A DNA stretch of 64,000 bases, from the NCBI GenBank assembly GCA_900116395.1, contig FPAN01000009.1:1-64000 (forward strand), written 5' to 3'. Every line of letters starts with the position of its first letter. Positions within the stretch are counted from its first letter, which is position 1. Shown in pieces: positions 25,264 through 34,488 of this stretch. The notes beneath the pieces were generated by a model that worked only from the letters and a program-made list of their open reading frames with translations, had not been told where the DNA came from and did no database searches. This DNA is from Lachnospiraceae bacterium XBD2001. Lineage in GTDB: Bacteria; Bacillota; Clostridia; Lachnospirales; Lachnospiraceae. The position numbers and the translations under genes are program-made.

Positions 25264-25638
25264 TTATTTCTCTGCAATTGCCTCAATCTCAAGCATAACA
25301 TCCTTCGGAAGGCGAGCTACTTCTACACAGCTTCTTGCCGGATATGGCTCCGGGAAAAACTTCGCATAGACTTCATTAATGGAAGCGAAATCATTCATCT
25401 CCTTGATGAAGACTGTTGTCTTAATCACCTTATCCATAGATGTTCCGGCTGCCTGTAATAAGTTCGACAGGTTCTCGAATGCCTGATTTGCCTGAGCTAC
25501 GGAGCCTTCCGGAATCTCGCCGGTTGCCGGTACTACCGGAATAATACCGGAGGTGTATACCACATTGCCCACTTCAATTGCCTGGGAATATGGTCCGATT
25601 GCTGCAGGTGCCTTGTCAGTTGCGATTACTTTTTTCAT
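25264..25638 (-). CDS. ridA: RidA-family reactive intermediate deaminase
   Basis: The 124-residue protein hydrolyses enamine/imine intermediates released by PLP enzymes. It shows the family pattern IGPYSQAIEVG near the N-terminus and the C-terminal PARSCVEVARLPKDVMLEIEA block with the substrate-binding Arg. Length is typical. A GAGGTAATC site precedes the start. Confidence 0.94.
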   Translation of the reverse strand: MKKVIATDKAPAAIGPYSQAIEVGNVVYTSGIIPVVPATGEIPEGSVAQANQAFENLSNLLQAAGTSMDKVIKTTVFIKEMNDFASINEVYAKFFPEPYPARSCVEVARLPKDVMLEIEAIAEK

Positions 25639-25676
25639 GTTGATTACCTCTTTTCTTCCTTATATATCCAACGGAA

Positions 25677-26525
25677 CTATTGTCCCGAAGTATTCAAACG
25701 AATCTTACCGTCATCCAATGTAATGTGACGTTCCTTGTAGAGACGACCCACGGCACGCTTGAATGCATTCTTGGTCATGCCGGTCTCACGCTTAATAACT
25801 TCCGGTGATGCCTTCTCGGTAAAAGGAAGGACTCCGCCGTAGGACTCCAATAACTCCATCAGCTTCGCCGCATCTACATCCATCTGGAGATAGGACTTTT
25901 CCCGAATGGACAAATCCAACTTGCCGTCTTCCTTCACGTGGGTGACTCTGGCACGCACCACCTGCCCAAGACGCAGATTGGAAACATCCTCGAAGGCCGG
26001 AATCATTGCAGAGTACTTATCATCTACTGCAACGAAGGTACCAAAATCATGTCCGAACTCATAGATACGTCCGGTCACATCGTCCCCGGTCTTGTATGGA
26101 GAATCACAGGACAACATCTCATACAGATGCTTCATGCTGGCACACAAACGGCCACTCTTATCGATATATAAGCGCACCAAAATCTCATCGTCTTCACGAA
26201 CTTTTGCGCCCATTTCCTTGTACGGAAGGAAGAGATCCTTCTCTAAGCCCCAGTCAAGGAACGCTCCAATCTTAGAGACTTCCTTCACACGAAGCAGCCC
26301 ATACTCACCCATCACCAGCTTCGGCTCTTCACAGGTTGCAATCATACGATCATCGGAGTCGCGATACAAAAATACATTGATTGCATCTCCCAGACGTGTT
26401 CCCTGCGGCACCTGCTTCTTCGGAAGCAAAACCCTCTCTTCACTTCCGGCTTCCTCTGCAAGATATACGCCGAACTCGACTTTTTTAATCACTGTTAGTG
26501 TTTGAAACTCACCTAACTGTAACAT
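25677..26525 (-). CDS. cvfB: CvfB-type S1-like RNA-binding protein
   Basis: The 282-residue protein has several S1-like beta barrels (about residues 1-60, 70-130 and 140-215; GAFLDWGLEKDLFLPYKE is typical) and a C-terminal winged helix (about 225-280, TGMTKNAFKRAVGRLYKE). This is the CvfB/YitL layout, known as an RNA-binding regulator of virulence factors in staphylococci. It lies 3 nt after the thioesterase gene, so the two are co-transcribed. Confidence 0.88.
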   Translation of the reverse strand: MLQLGEFQTLTVIKKVEFGVYLAEEAGSEERVLLPKKQVPQGTRLGDAINVFLYRDSDDRMIATCEEPKLVMGEYGLLRVKEVSKIGAFLDWGLEKDLFLPYKEMGAKVREDDEILVRLYIDKSGRLCASMKHLYEMLSCDSPYKTGDDVTGRIYEFGHDFGTFVAVDDKYSAMIPAFEDVSNLRLGQVVRARVTHVKEDGKLDLSIREKSYLQMDVDAAKLMELLESYGGVLPFTEKASPEVIKRETGMTKNAFKRAVGRLYKERHITLDDGKIRLNTSGQ

Positions 26526-26528
26526 AAA

Positions 26529-27248
26529 TTATTCCTCATCATTTCTATAAAAGTCCATTATGAAATACAAGTCGTCCGAATCATCGCAGAGCCATACCTG
26601 TATTCCGTTTTCCAACTCTACCTGCTTCACATGGACTACATCGCCCAGTGTCGCCTGTTTCTTATATTCAATCCGCATTCCGCCGATGCGAAAATCCGGT
26701 GGCAATAACGTCACCGCCTGCTCCACATAGCGCTTGTTGTTCATGTGGTGGTTCGTATCCAGCTGCCAATTGGCAACGGTGAAGGTGTAGACTTCCTTGG
26801 CATTCTCGCCCAGGGCAATCTTCCGTGGTCCCCAGGTACCTTCCGGAGCTTCATCCAGACAAAAGGCCTCAGCCATTCCTTCCGGTGCACGGGTCGGCTT
26901 GTATTGTGCCGTGTCCATAAATACCCACAGAGACTTCACCTCAATATAGGTATGAGTCCCTTCCGCGTCCTGAATCAAAAAGTAACGTTCGCCAATCATT
27001 CCGCGAACCTGAGTTGGCATGGTAAGTACCGCGATTCGCTCCCCATGCTTCGGCAAATCATGCACCTTAATCTGCCAGGAGGTAACAAACCATCCAAGAT
27101 GTTTCTCCTTCAACTGTTCTACCGGATACCCTACATCCTCCGAATGAAAGGTGCAGCAATCCTGTAGATAATCCAGGATACCTACAATGGACAGATATCC
27201 ACGTTCATTAATATCACTAAAGGCCACACGGCCATCCATCCGATACAT
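26529..27248 (-). CDS. acyl-ACP thioesterase
   Basis: The 239-residue protein has two hot-dog domains as in FatA/FatB-type enzymes. The catalytic signature is NWQLDTNHHMNNKRYVEQ (Asp/Asn/His of the FatA motif), with W at the start of the active helix. It would release free fatty acids from acyl-ACP. Such bacterial forms are common in Lachnospiraceae. It sits just upstream of cvfB with a 3-nt gap. Confidence 0.88.
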   Translation of the reverse strand: MYRMDGRVAFSDINERGYLSIVGILDYLQDCCTFHSEDVGYPVEQLKEKHLGWFVTSWQIKVHDLPKHGERIAVLTMPTQVRGMIGERYFLIQDAEGTHTYIEVKSLWVFMDTAQYKPTRAPEGMAEAFCLDEAPEGTWGPRKIALGENAKEVYTFTVANWQLDTNHHMNNKRYVEQAVTLLPPDFRIGGMRIEYKKQATLGDVVHVKQVELENGIQVWLCDDSDDLYFIMDFYRNDEE

Positions 27249-27291
27249 AAGAGTCCTCCGTTCTCAGCTAGCCTTATCCTATCACAAAATC

Positions 27292-28665
27292 TTAGGAAGT
27301 CCTAGGACTTTGTGCCGGCTCATCTTCCTTTGGCATCCTGCGCAGATATCCGATCAGGAACAGAATCGATACGCAAAAAGCAAGAACATAGGCCAGGGGC
27401 TGTGCTTCCTGAATTCCGGCAAGACCTCGAACCTTCGATAAAATCACAAGGGCCGGAACGAAGAATACACCTCCGCGCAAAGAGGATAATACAGCCGCTC
27501 CCATTTTCTTACCGGTGCACTGGAAGGTCATCTCCGTCACGACGCAAAGAGGAAGTGTCGGAAGCACCAGCATCTGAAGAATGAGCGCCCGATGTGCAAC
27601 TTCCACAACCAACGGATCGTCACGGAATACCCGAATAATCTCATCCGGGAAACACAATACTCCTGCGGAAGCAAGAATGATGAAAATCTCTCCGGAAATC
27701 AAGGTAAACCACAATGCTTTCCGCACTCTGCGATAGCGATGGGCGCCGAAGTTGAAGGCACACACCGGCTGATATCCCTGTCCCATGCCAAGAGCAATGG
27801 AGAATACGAAGAAGGTCACACGGTTCACAATACTCATGGCCGCCACTGCCTGGTCGCCATAGTATGCAGCCAACACATTCAAAAGAATGGTGGTGACGGA
27901 GTTTAACATCTGGCGCAACAGACTAGGAAGTCCGGTAAGCGCAATATCCGCCAAGAGCGCCCGGTGAAACTTCGCAGCAGCAAAGCGAATCCGAGACGTG
28001 GTCTTCTCCCGTAGGAACATGGATAATAAAATGCCCCAGCTTACCATCTGGCTCAAACAGGTGGACAAGCCCGCTCCGCCGATGCCCATGTGCAGGACGA
28101 ACATCAGAATGTAGTCCCCGGCAATATTTAAAATACTTCCGGTCAAAAGGCCAACCATACCAAGGGCAGCCTTCCCTTCGTATCGCAGTAAATTGTTCAT
28201 GGTAAAACTGGTGGTCATAAAAGGAGCCGCCACCAAAATATACACAATGTAAGCCTTGGCATATGGCGCAATGGTAGGTGTACTACCAAGCCATAGAACC
28301 AATGTATCCAAGGTAACAAATCCAAACAAGGAAATCACTACGCCCATAAACAAGGAGCAAAAGAATGCCGTGGAGGCCGTGGTCGTCGCCTGCTCCACCT
28401 GGCGATTCCCCAAGAGGCGGGAAACAATGCTACCGCCGCCCTGTCCAAACATAAAACCAAAAGCCTGGATAATGGCCATAAAGCCAAAGACAACGCCGAC
28501 CGCACCGCTGGCTGATGTTCCAAGCCGTCCCACAAAGGCGGTGTCCACGACGTTGTAGATGTTCGTTATTAACATGGAAATGATTGTCGGTATAGAAAGT
28601 GTAATAATCAGGCGTCCAATGGGCGTCTTCGTCATCTTCACATATTGCTGTTCTGCTGTACTCAT
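27292..28665 (-). CDS. MATE-family efflux transporter
   Basis: The 457-residue protein has about twelve membrane helices and the MATE signature regions (VDTAFVGRLGTSASGAVGVVF near residues 41-61, quoted in part: FVGRLGTSASGAVGVVF; and FMFGQGGGSIVSRLLGNRQ). It is an Na+ or H+ antiporter for drugs or flavin-like compounds; the substrate cannot be read. It lies 11 nt after the small unknown gene at 28677. Confidence 0.92.
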   Translation of the reverse strand: MSTAEQQYVKMTKTPIGRLIITLSIPTIISMLITNIYNVVDTAFVGRLGTSASGAVGVVFGFMAIIQAFGFMFGQGGGSIVSRLLGNRQVEQATTTASTAFFCSLFMGVVISLFGFVTLDTLVLWLGSTPTIAPYAKAYIVYILVAAPFMTTSFTMNNLLRYEGKAALGMVGLLTGSILNIAGDYILMFVLHMGIGGAGLSTCLSQMVSWGILLSMFLREKTTSRIRFAAAKFHRALLADIALTGLPSLLRQMLNSVTTILLNVLAAYYGDQAVAAMSIVNRVTFFVFSIALGMGQGYQPVCAFNFGAHRYRRVRKALWFTLISGEIFIILASAGVLCFPDEIIRVFRDDPLVVEVAHRALILQMLVLPTLPLCVVTEMTFQCTGKKMGAAVLSSLRGGVFFVPALVILSKVRGLAGIQEAQPLAYVLAFCVSILFLIGYLRRMPKEDEPAQSPRTS

Positions 28666-28676
28666 GAAACTCCTAT

Positions 28677-29096
28677 CTATGCTTGCTCATGCTTCATGTT
28701 ACGATACAGACGATACACTTCCTCCTCCACGAAATTCTGGTATGTCTCCGGTTCGAATCGCATGCGACGCATGAGATGAATATATTCTATTTTGCCGTCG
28801 GAATCCGGAAGCAAAAAGGACTCCCCCTGCATCAATACAAAAAGATCCGCGGTGGGGATTGCAAAGAAGTCATTCAGAGTAGCCACGCCATCCAAAAGGC
28901 GTTCCAAAATATCCGACGGATACATCTGTTTCAGACGCGCAAAGGCTTCCTTGCCGCCGCCGGCCTCCACCAGGTCATACAACTCCTGTGGGATTGTGAC
29001 ACGGATATACTCCTTGGCGTACTTGGCCGCCTCGGTGTATTTCTTCTTCTCGCACAACTCATATGCAATTTGGTCCAATTCCTTTTCCCAATCCAT
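28677..29096 (-). CDS. protein of unknown function
   Basis: The 139-residue acidic protein is rich in charged and aromatic residues (WEKELDQIAYELCEKKKYTE at the start). It has no membrane segment and no motif I recognise. The first 40 residues read like a TPR-type helical hairpin. It is followed after 11 nt by the MATE gene, so the two probably share a transcript. Confidence 0.65.
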   Translation of the reverse strand: MDWEKELDQIAYELCEKKKYTEAAKYAKEYIRVTIPQELYDLVEAGGGKEAFARLKQMYPSDILERLLDGVATLNDFFAIPTADLFVLMQGESFLLPDSDGKIEYIHLMRRMRFEPETYQNFVEEEVYRLYRNMKHEQA

Positions 29097-29155
29097 ACAT
29101 AACTCCCCAAAAGTTTCTGTGCTTCCTACTCCTATTGTAGCCCATCACGCCTGAC

Positions 29156-29181
29156 AGGGAAAGTGTCAGATATGATATAAT
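29156..29181 (+). promoter_or_regulatory. promoter of the 29206 gene (extended -10)
   Basis: TGATATAAT (hexamer 29176-29181) is an extended -10. A CTGACA hexamer upstream (29151-29156) is a weak -35 at 19 nt. The start codon is 25 nt downstream with a GGGAGG site. Confidence 0.6.
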
Positions 29182-29205
29182 TGTTAAGGAAAAGGGAGGT
29201 TTGCT

Positions 29206-29505
29206 ATGGAAGATTTTACCCTCAATACATCCAATGAATCACACGCATCCGAGGAATTATCCTTACAGGTATCCGCCATCTGTGAGCGGGACGGCCAGAA
29301 AATGGCCTATGTCACCTTCTCCGATGACACCCGTCACGCCGAGGGGGAAATTCCTGCCTGCATCATTACCAAGAGTCACGGCTTCACCGAATCTGAAGTG
29401 TTGGATTTGCAACAGTATATGTTGGCCAATCTAGACCAGCTAAAAAAGATGGCATCGAAGGTCAATATTATGGATGCGTTCTTAGGACGCACTCCACAGG
29501 AATAA
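29206..29505 (+). CDS. protein of unknown function
   Basis: A 99-residue soluble protein (MEDFTLNTSNESHASEEL...) with an AGGGAGG site 7 nt before the ATG and its own promoter and terminator, so it is a real gene. The central part (QKMAYVTFSDDTRHAEGEIP) reads as a small beta sheet and the C-terminus as a helix. I recognise no family. Confidence 0.7.
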   Translation: MEDFTLNTSNESHASEELSLQVSAICERDGQKMAYVTFSDDTRHAEGEIPACIITKSHGFTESEVLDLQQYMLANLDQLKKMASKVNIMDAFLGRTPQE

Positions 29506-29512
29506 CAGGGTG

Positions 29513-29548
29513 AAAAAAAGCTTCAGTCGATTGACTGAAGCTCTTTTA
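29513..29548. terminator. bidirectional terminator before tRNA-Gln
   Basis: Perfect stem AGCTTCAGTC/GACTGAAGCT with a GATT loop, A-rich on one side and T-rich on the other, between the 29206 gene and the converging tRNA-Gln. Confidence 0.92.
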
Positions 29549-29552
29549 ATAG

Positions 29553-29625
29553 CTGCCCCACAAGGATTCGAACCTTGGTAATGACGGAGTCAGAGTCCGT
29601 TGCCTTACCGCTTGGCGATGGGGCA
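29553..29625 (-). tRNA. tRNA-Gln (CTG)
   Basis: A 73-nt tRNA with acceptor stem TGCCCCA/TGGGGCA, T arm AGGTTCGAATCCT and anticodon loop CTCTGAC, giving anticodon CTG. No CCA is encoded. Confidence 0.95.
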
Positions 29626-29745
29626 TTATGAAGTTCTGTTGCAGCTAACTGACCGCCACAACAGAACTTATTATACATAGCACCCTATAATAATGCAAGT
29701 ACTTTTTTGAAACTTTTTTAAAAAATTTCGGAAGTATTTTCGCGT

Positions 29746-30861
29746 TTACTGTGGACGGGCTGTACCACACTTCACACAGAAGTTACCGGTACCCGGAGTT
29801 CCGCAATTTGGACAGAACCACTGACCTGCTGCAGCACCACTTGGAGCAGCTGCCTGCTGGTTGTTCTGTGCCATTGCATACAAATCTCCGGCATTGACGC
29901 CGCCTGCCTGCTGAGCCATTCCCATGCCCATGAAACCGGTCATTGCACCTGCAGAATTGCTTGCAGCTGCGCGCATTGCATCTGCCTGAGCGCCAGCCAA
30001 CTGAGCTGCAGCCATGCTCGGATCACGAAGAACTGCACTCTTCTGCATCTCATTGATCATCTTCGCATCTGCATCCGGAAGGGTAATTCCGTTGATTGCA
30101 ACAGATACGATGGTGATTCCGCGAAGCTCGCTCCACTTCTTGGTCAAAGCTTCATTCATGGCATCGCAAAGCTCTAAGGTATGTCCCGGAAGGGCACTTG
30201 GACGCAACTCCATATCAGACATCTTCGCGAAGGATGGCTGCAGAGCGCTAACAAACTCTGCCTTCAGCTGGTCATCCAACTCGCTCTTGCGATAAGACTC
30301 GGCTACATTGCCACATACGTTGGTGTAGAACAGAATCGGATCGGTAATGCGATAAGAATACTGACCGTTACAACGAACAGTAGTATCAATATCCAAACCG
30401 ATGTTGTGATCTACTACACGGAACGGAATCGGATTGGCGGTTCCGAACTTGTTATCAATGATTTCCTTGGTATTGAAATAATAAACGCGCTGGTCCTTAC
30501 CGGTATCTCCACCCATTGCAAAACGCTTTGCAAAGGTCTCGAAGGTTGCAGCCAAGCCGTCACCTAAATTACCGGTGAAGATGGAAGGCTCGGTAGAGTT
30601 ATCAAAAGTAAACTCACCAGGTTCTGCACAAACCTCTACAATCTTGCCCTGCTCTACAATAATCATACACTGACCATCGGCAACTGCGATTCCGGAACCA
30701 CTGGAAATAATGTTATCATTTCCGTGATTGCCACCTTTGGTCTTCTTGTGTCCACGCTCAACCAGTACATCTGCCGGCATTGCATCACAATAGAAGAACT
30801 CCTTCCACTGATCGGAAAATGTTCCGCCAACTGCGGACATCGCTGCTTTAATAAGTCCCAT
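29746..30861 (-). CDS. SPFH-domain protein with C-terminal zinc ribbon
   Basis: The 371-residue protein resembles the YdjI / virion-core-like SPFH family. It has a central SPFH (band-7-like) region (about residues 60-260), an Ala/Gly/Gln-rich linker and a terminal zinc ribbon with two CxxC pairs (CPNCGTPGTGNFCVKCGTARP). There is no N-terminal membrane helix. In bacilli such proteins associate with membrane-stress systems. No partner genes are adjacent; thrH is 14 nt upstream and may be co-transcribed. Confidence 0.85.
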   Translation of the reverse strand: MGLIKAAMSAVGGTFSDQWKEFFYCDAMPADVLVERGHKKTKGGNHGNDNIISSGSGIAVADGQCMIIVEQGKIVEVCAEPGEFTFDNSTEPSIFTGNLGDGLAATFETFAKRFAMGGDTGKDQRVYYFNTKEIIDNKFGTANPIPFRVVDHNIGLDIDTTVRCNGQYSYRITDPILFYTNVCGNVAESYRKSELDDQLKAEFVSALQPSFAKMSDMELRPSALPGHTLELCDAMNEALTKKWSELRGITIVSVAINGITLPDADAKMINEMQKSAVLRDPSMAAAQLAGAQADAMRAAASNSAGAMTGFMGMGMAQQAGGVNAGDLYAMAQNNQQAAAPSGAAAGQWFCPNCGTPGTGNFCVKCGTARPQ

Positions 30862-30875
30862 TGCTATTCCTCCCT

Positions 30876-31478
30876 TTAATCCAGCTGCTCCTTAATGGCA
30901 GCCAAAAGTTCATCATATGTTTCAAAAGCCGGGTACTGCGGATAGTCTGCCTTGATGGCATCCGTTGTTTTGAATAAAAATCCGGCTTTGGAAGCCTGTA
31001 TCATACCTAAGTCATTGAAGCTGTCACCACTTGCAATGGTGTCATATCCAATAGACTGAAGCGCCTTCACTGTTGTGAGCTTAGACTGTTCGCATCGCAT
31101 ACGAAATCCGGTAATCTCTCCGTCATCCGCCACCTCTAAGGTGTTGCAAAAAATCGTTGGCCAGCCCAGCTTCTCCATTAACGGTGTAGCAAACTGACTG
31201 AAGGTATCGCTGATAATAATCACCTGTGTCAGGGAACGAAGCTCATCCAAGAACTCCTTGGCACCCGGCATCGGATCAATGGTTGCGATGGTGTCCTGAA
31301 TCTCTCTAAGGCCAAGTCCATGTTCCTTCAGAATGCCGATTCTCCAACGCATCAGCTTGTCATAATCCGGTTCGTCACGGGTTGTCCGTGTCAGTTCCGG
31401 AATACCGCTGGCCTTGGCAAAGGCAATCCAAATCTCAGGTACCAAAACACCTTCTAAGTCTAAGCATACAATGTTCAT
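30876..31478 (-). CDS. thrH: ThrH-like phosphoserine phosphatase / homoserine phosphotransferase
   Basis: A 200-residue HAD-family enzyme that starts NIVCLDLEGVLVPE with the ThrH-type DxE motif (Asp7 and Glu9). Motif II is in IIISDTF, and GDSFNDLGM carries motif III/IV. ThrH dephosphorylates phosphoserine and can pass the phosphate to homoserine. The longer open frame starts in a lysine-rich stretch; the ATG at 31478 has an AAGGAAG site. With hom in the window and no thrB seen, a threonine role is possible. Confidence 0.88.
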   Translation of the reverse strand: MNIVCLDLEGVLVPEIWIAFAKASGIPELTRTTRDEPDYDKLMRWRIGILKEHGLGLREIQDTIATIDPMPGAKEFLDELRSLTQVIIISDTFSQFATPLMEKLGWPTIFCNTLEVADDGEITGFRMRCEQSKLTTVKALQSIGYDTIASGDSFNDLGMIQASKAGFLFKTTDAIKADYPQYPAFETYDELLAAIKEQLD

Positions 31479-31534
31479 AATCTTTTTCTTCCTTTCCTTT
31501 TTACAAATACAAAAGGATTTTACCATAAATCATT

Positions 31535-32839
31535 CTAGTCAGAAAAGATTTGAACCCAATAATACTTATATGTGGTATTCGGATCATAGTAGCACGCAAT
31601 ACCAACCTTCTTGAATTCCGAGCGAAGGATATTGTCCTTATGGGTCTGGGAATTCATCCATTCTGTCATAGCAACATCCGCGGAGGTCTGTCCGCAGGCT
31701 AAGTTCTCACCACCCCAGGTATAGGAAATATGTTGGTCTTCCAACGCAGTATAGAAAGTTCTTCCATCCGGTCTGGTGTGTGAAAAATTGCTTACCGATT
31801 CCAAGGAACGCACCTTGGCCACGGTGGTTAAGTTGTTATCCCAGGTCAATGCCGGAAGGCCATTCTCTGCACGACGCTGATTCAAAATCGTCAGTACGTC
31901 CTTGGCCATGGAATCCTTAAACTCCGTTCCTTCCGCCATGTTGAAGGTGGTAGTTGTTTCATACTGCACCGTCTTCTGTGGGGTCTGCTGTGCCGGCTTC
32001 GCGTCCGCGCTACCGCTACCGTTACCGGAGGTCTTCGACTGCGTCTTCGCCGGCTGATTGGATGCCGTCACGGTCTCCTCCGGCTTCTTCTCACCTTCTG
32101 CCGCAACCGTTAAGGTGCAATACTCGATTGCCTCATTCCCGGCCCGATCCTTCACGGAAAGATGTAGGGTATAGATGTGTTTCGCTTCATCCTCCAGTTC
32201 CAACTGGCTTGTCACCTTGGAAGCATCTATGACACCTTCTACATTATCCGAGATTGTGACCGCTGACAAGTCAACCTGTGGTTCAATCGTCACGTCACTC
32301 TGGGTAACAGTTCGATCCGAGAGTCCTTCAAATACCGGAGCCGTCTTGTCATATACTACAAGTACTTCGTGGGCTGCCGCATTTCCGGAGGTATCTGTCA
32401 CGGATAATACCGCACTGTAAATGCCCTCACCGGCCGCCTTGTTGGTAGTGCGGGCCAAGAGTTCATCCGAACTGCTCTGGTTCAGCGTCTGGGTATAAGA
32501 AGATACCTTCGCATCATCTAAGACTTCCAGATTGGCAAGCTTGGTAAAACGGGTCAGTTCCACTGTACAGTCACTTGCATCCGTATATTTTAAAATATCT
32601 GCGGCCGCCTTGCCGCTTAGGGAATTGGTATAAAGAACATCAGACAACCATTCCACCTGAGGTGCATCTGCGTCTGCCGTTGCTTCCGGCTCCGCCTCCT
32701 GCAAGTCCTCCGGCTCCTCCGCCGTCTCTTCTACGGGCACAGTTGTCTCTTCCCCCGCTTTCTCTTCGACGCTGCCGCAGCCATACAAACTGCCGACCGC
32801 TAAAGATATGATTAGAATACTGATCATCCATCGCTTCAT
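31535..32839 (-). CDS. CAP-domain lipoprotein with Ig-like domains
   Basis: The 434-residue protein has a lipoprotein signal (lipobox LYGC, Cys21), an acidic Glu/Ala-rich linker (about residues 22-60), two Ig/cadherin-like modules (about 60-250, with VYDKTAPVFEGLSD typical of bacterial Ig repeats), a Thr/Ser/Pro-rich linker (about 250-300) and a C-terminal CAP/SCP domain (about 310-434). Typical CAP residues are seen in FSHTRPDGRTF, WGGENLACG and NSQTHKDNILRSEFKKVGI. It is a surface protein; the role of bacterial CAP domains is unclear. Confidence 0.9.
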   Translation of the reverse strand: MKRWMISILIISLAVGSLYGCGSVEEKAGEETTVPVEETAEEPEDLQEAEPEATADADAPQVEWLSDVLYTNSLSGKAAADILKYTDASDCTVELTRFTKLANLEVLDDAKVSSYTQTLNQSSSDELLARTTNKAAGEGIYSAVLSVTDTSGNAAAHEVLVVYDKTAPVFEGLSDRTVTQSDVTIEPQVDLSAVTISDNVEGVIDASKVTSQLELEDEAKHIYTLHLSVKDRAGNEAIEYCTLTVAAEGEKKPEETVTASNQPAKTQSKTSGNGSGSADAKPAQQTPQKTVQYETTTTFNMAEGTEFKDSMAKDVLTILNQRRAENGLPALTWDNNLTTVAKVRSLESVSNFSHTRPDGRTFYTALEDQHISYTWGGENLACGQTSADVAMTEWMNSQTHKDNILRSEFKKVGIACYYDPNTTYKYYWVQIFSD

Positions 32840-32862
32840 GTGGTATCCCTCTTCCTGTATAG

Positions 32863-32906
32863 AAAAACCCCCATACGGTTATATTTTAACCGATTTGGGG
32901 GAAAAA
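32863..32906 (-). terminator. terminator after znuB
   Basis: Minus-strand long hairpin with outer stem CCCCC/GGGGG and inner stem CGGTTA/TAACCG followed by TTTTT, about 20 nt after the znuB stop. Confidence 0.9.
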
Positions 32907-32924
32907 TAACATACTATATAGGTT

Positions 32925-33764
32925 TTATGAGCGCTTTGTAAGCCGTCCTACCAAGGAGCACAGGAAAAATGCCGCGATATCAACCGCAACGATGGTCGAT
33001 CCTACCGGCGTTCCATAGAGAATTGCAAGCAGCATTCCTATTGTTGCACATACAACAGAAAGTACCACAGAGCAAATCGTTACAGACAAAAAGCTCTTAT
33101 AGATGCGCATGGCGGAAAGGGCCGGAAAAATTACCAGTGCGGAAATCAATAAGGATCCCACCAGGTTCATAGCCAGCACAATGATGACCGCAATCAAAAT
33201 CGCAATCATTAAGTTGTAGAAGTTCACACGAGTGCCCACTGCTCTGGCAAAATTCTCATCGAAGGTCACCGCAAAAATACGGTTATAAAAAATGATAAAC
33301 AGCGCCACAATCAGTATAGAAAGTCCAATGCACAACCACACTTCCTCCGGCTGCAATGTAAGAATGGACATCGCACCGAATAAGGTGGTACAGACATCCC
33401 CGGCCAAGTTACTGGACACATTAAAAACATTCATCATCAAATAGCCAAGAGCCAAAGCGCCTACAGAAATCATAGCGATGGCCGCGTCACCCTTAATCTT
33501 GGCATTTTGTCCGGTGCGAAGCAACAACACCGCGCTAATCACCGTAATCGGAAGAACCAACAGCATATCGTTGGAAATACCAACCACCGAAGCAATGGCA
33601 ATTCCGCCAAAAGCCACGTGAGACAATCCGTCACCGATAAAGGAATAGCGCTTCAATACCAACGTTACGCCAAGAAGTGCAGAACAAACCGCAATCAATA
33701 CTCCTACAATAAATGCATAACGCACATAAGGAAAGGTAAAATAATATACGAGCTTATCAAGCAT
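32925..33764 (-). CDS. znuB: zinc ABC transporter permease ZnuB
   Basis: The 279-residue protein has about eight membrane helices and the ABC-3 family features GDGLSHVAFGGIA (about residues 45-57) and NLVGSLLISALVIFPALSA (about 195-213). It forms the channel of a Zn2+ importer with ZnuC, whose gene it overlaps by 8 nt. Zinc rather than manganese is inferred from the adjoining zur gene and the operators. Confidence 0.92.
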   Translation of the reverse strand: MLDKLVYYFTFPYVRYAFIVGVLIAVCSALLGVTLVLKRYSFIGDGLSHVAFGGIAIASVVGISNDMLLVLPITVISAVLLLRTGQNAKIKGDAAIAMISVGALALGYLMMNVFNVSSNLAGDVCTTLFGAMSILTLQPEEVWLCIGLSILIVALFIIFYNRIFAVTFDENFARAVGTRVNFYNLMIAILIAVIIVLAMNLVGSLLISALVIFPALSAMRIYKSFLSVTICSVVLSVVCATIGMLLAILYGTPVGSTIVAVDIAAFFLCSLVGRLTKRS

Positions 33765-34479
33765 GAGCGGCCTCCTCTCCTTTTTCTACAGAAATAAACT
33801 GCTGTCCCAAAGCACTCTTTACATATTCGTCTCGGGTTCCATAGAAATTGTGGCTTCCGATATGCAATACATGCTTGGCATACTGGACTGCCGCCTGAAT
33901 ATCATGAGAAATCATAATTACAGAGATATGGTCCTTCTCATTCAAGTCCTTCACTACCTGGTACAACTCTGCAGCCACCCGTGGATCTAAGCCCGTCACC
34001 GGCTCATCCAACAGCAACATCTTCTTGGTTGCACACAATGCTCTTGCTAAGAGCACGCGCTGCTGCTGTCCCCCGGAGAGTTCCCGGTAACAACGATTTC
34101 TCAAATCATAGATATCCATGCGTTGCATGTTTTTCTTGGCCATAGCCTTATCCTCAGCAGTATAGAAGAAGCGCTTCTGTCCACGGCCCTGGCAACCGGA
34201 GAGCACAATCTCCTTCACACTGGCCGGGAAATCCCGCTGTACCAACGTCTGCTGGGGAAGATATCCGATACTCTTCGCCGTCAAATCCTCTTCGAATAAT
34301 ACCTCGCCACCCATAGGCTTGGTTAATCCAAGAATCGTCTTCATCAACGTAGACTTACCGGAACCATTCTCGCCTACAATACAGAGATAGTCGCCTTCCG
34401 TTACTTCGAAATTCAATTTATCCTGAATGACTTCTCCATCATATCCGAGGGACAAGTCCTTACAAATCAACTGTGCCAT
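33757..34479 (-). CDS. znuC: zinc ABC transporter ATP-binding protein ZnuC
   Basis: The 240-residue ABC ATPase shows Walker A GENGSGKSTLM, the Q-loop GYLPQQTLV, signature LSGGQQQRVLLARAL and Walker B MLLLDEPVTGLD. It lies 9 nt after zur and overlaps znuB, so zur-znuC-znuB is one transcript. Confidence 0.93.
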   Translation of the reverse strand: MAQLICKDLSLGYDGEVIQDKLNFEVTEGDYLCIVGENGSGKSTLMKTILGLTKPMGGEVLFEEDLTAKSIGYLPQQTLVQRDFPASVKEIVLSGCQGRGQKRFFYTAEDKAMAKKNMQRMDIYDLRNRCYRELSGGQQQRVLLARALCATKKMLLLDEPVTGLDPRVAAELYQVVKDLNEKDHISVIMISHDIQAAVQYAKHVLHIGSHNFYGTRDEYVKSALGQQFISVEKGEEAAHA

Positions 34480-34488
34480 ATCTGCTCC

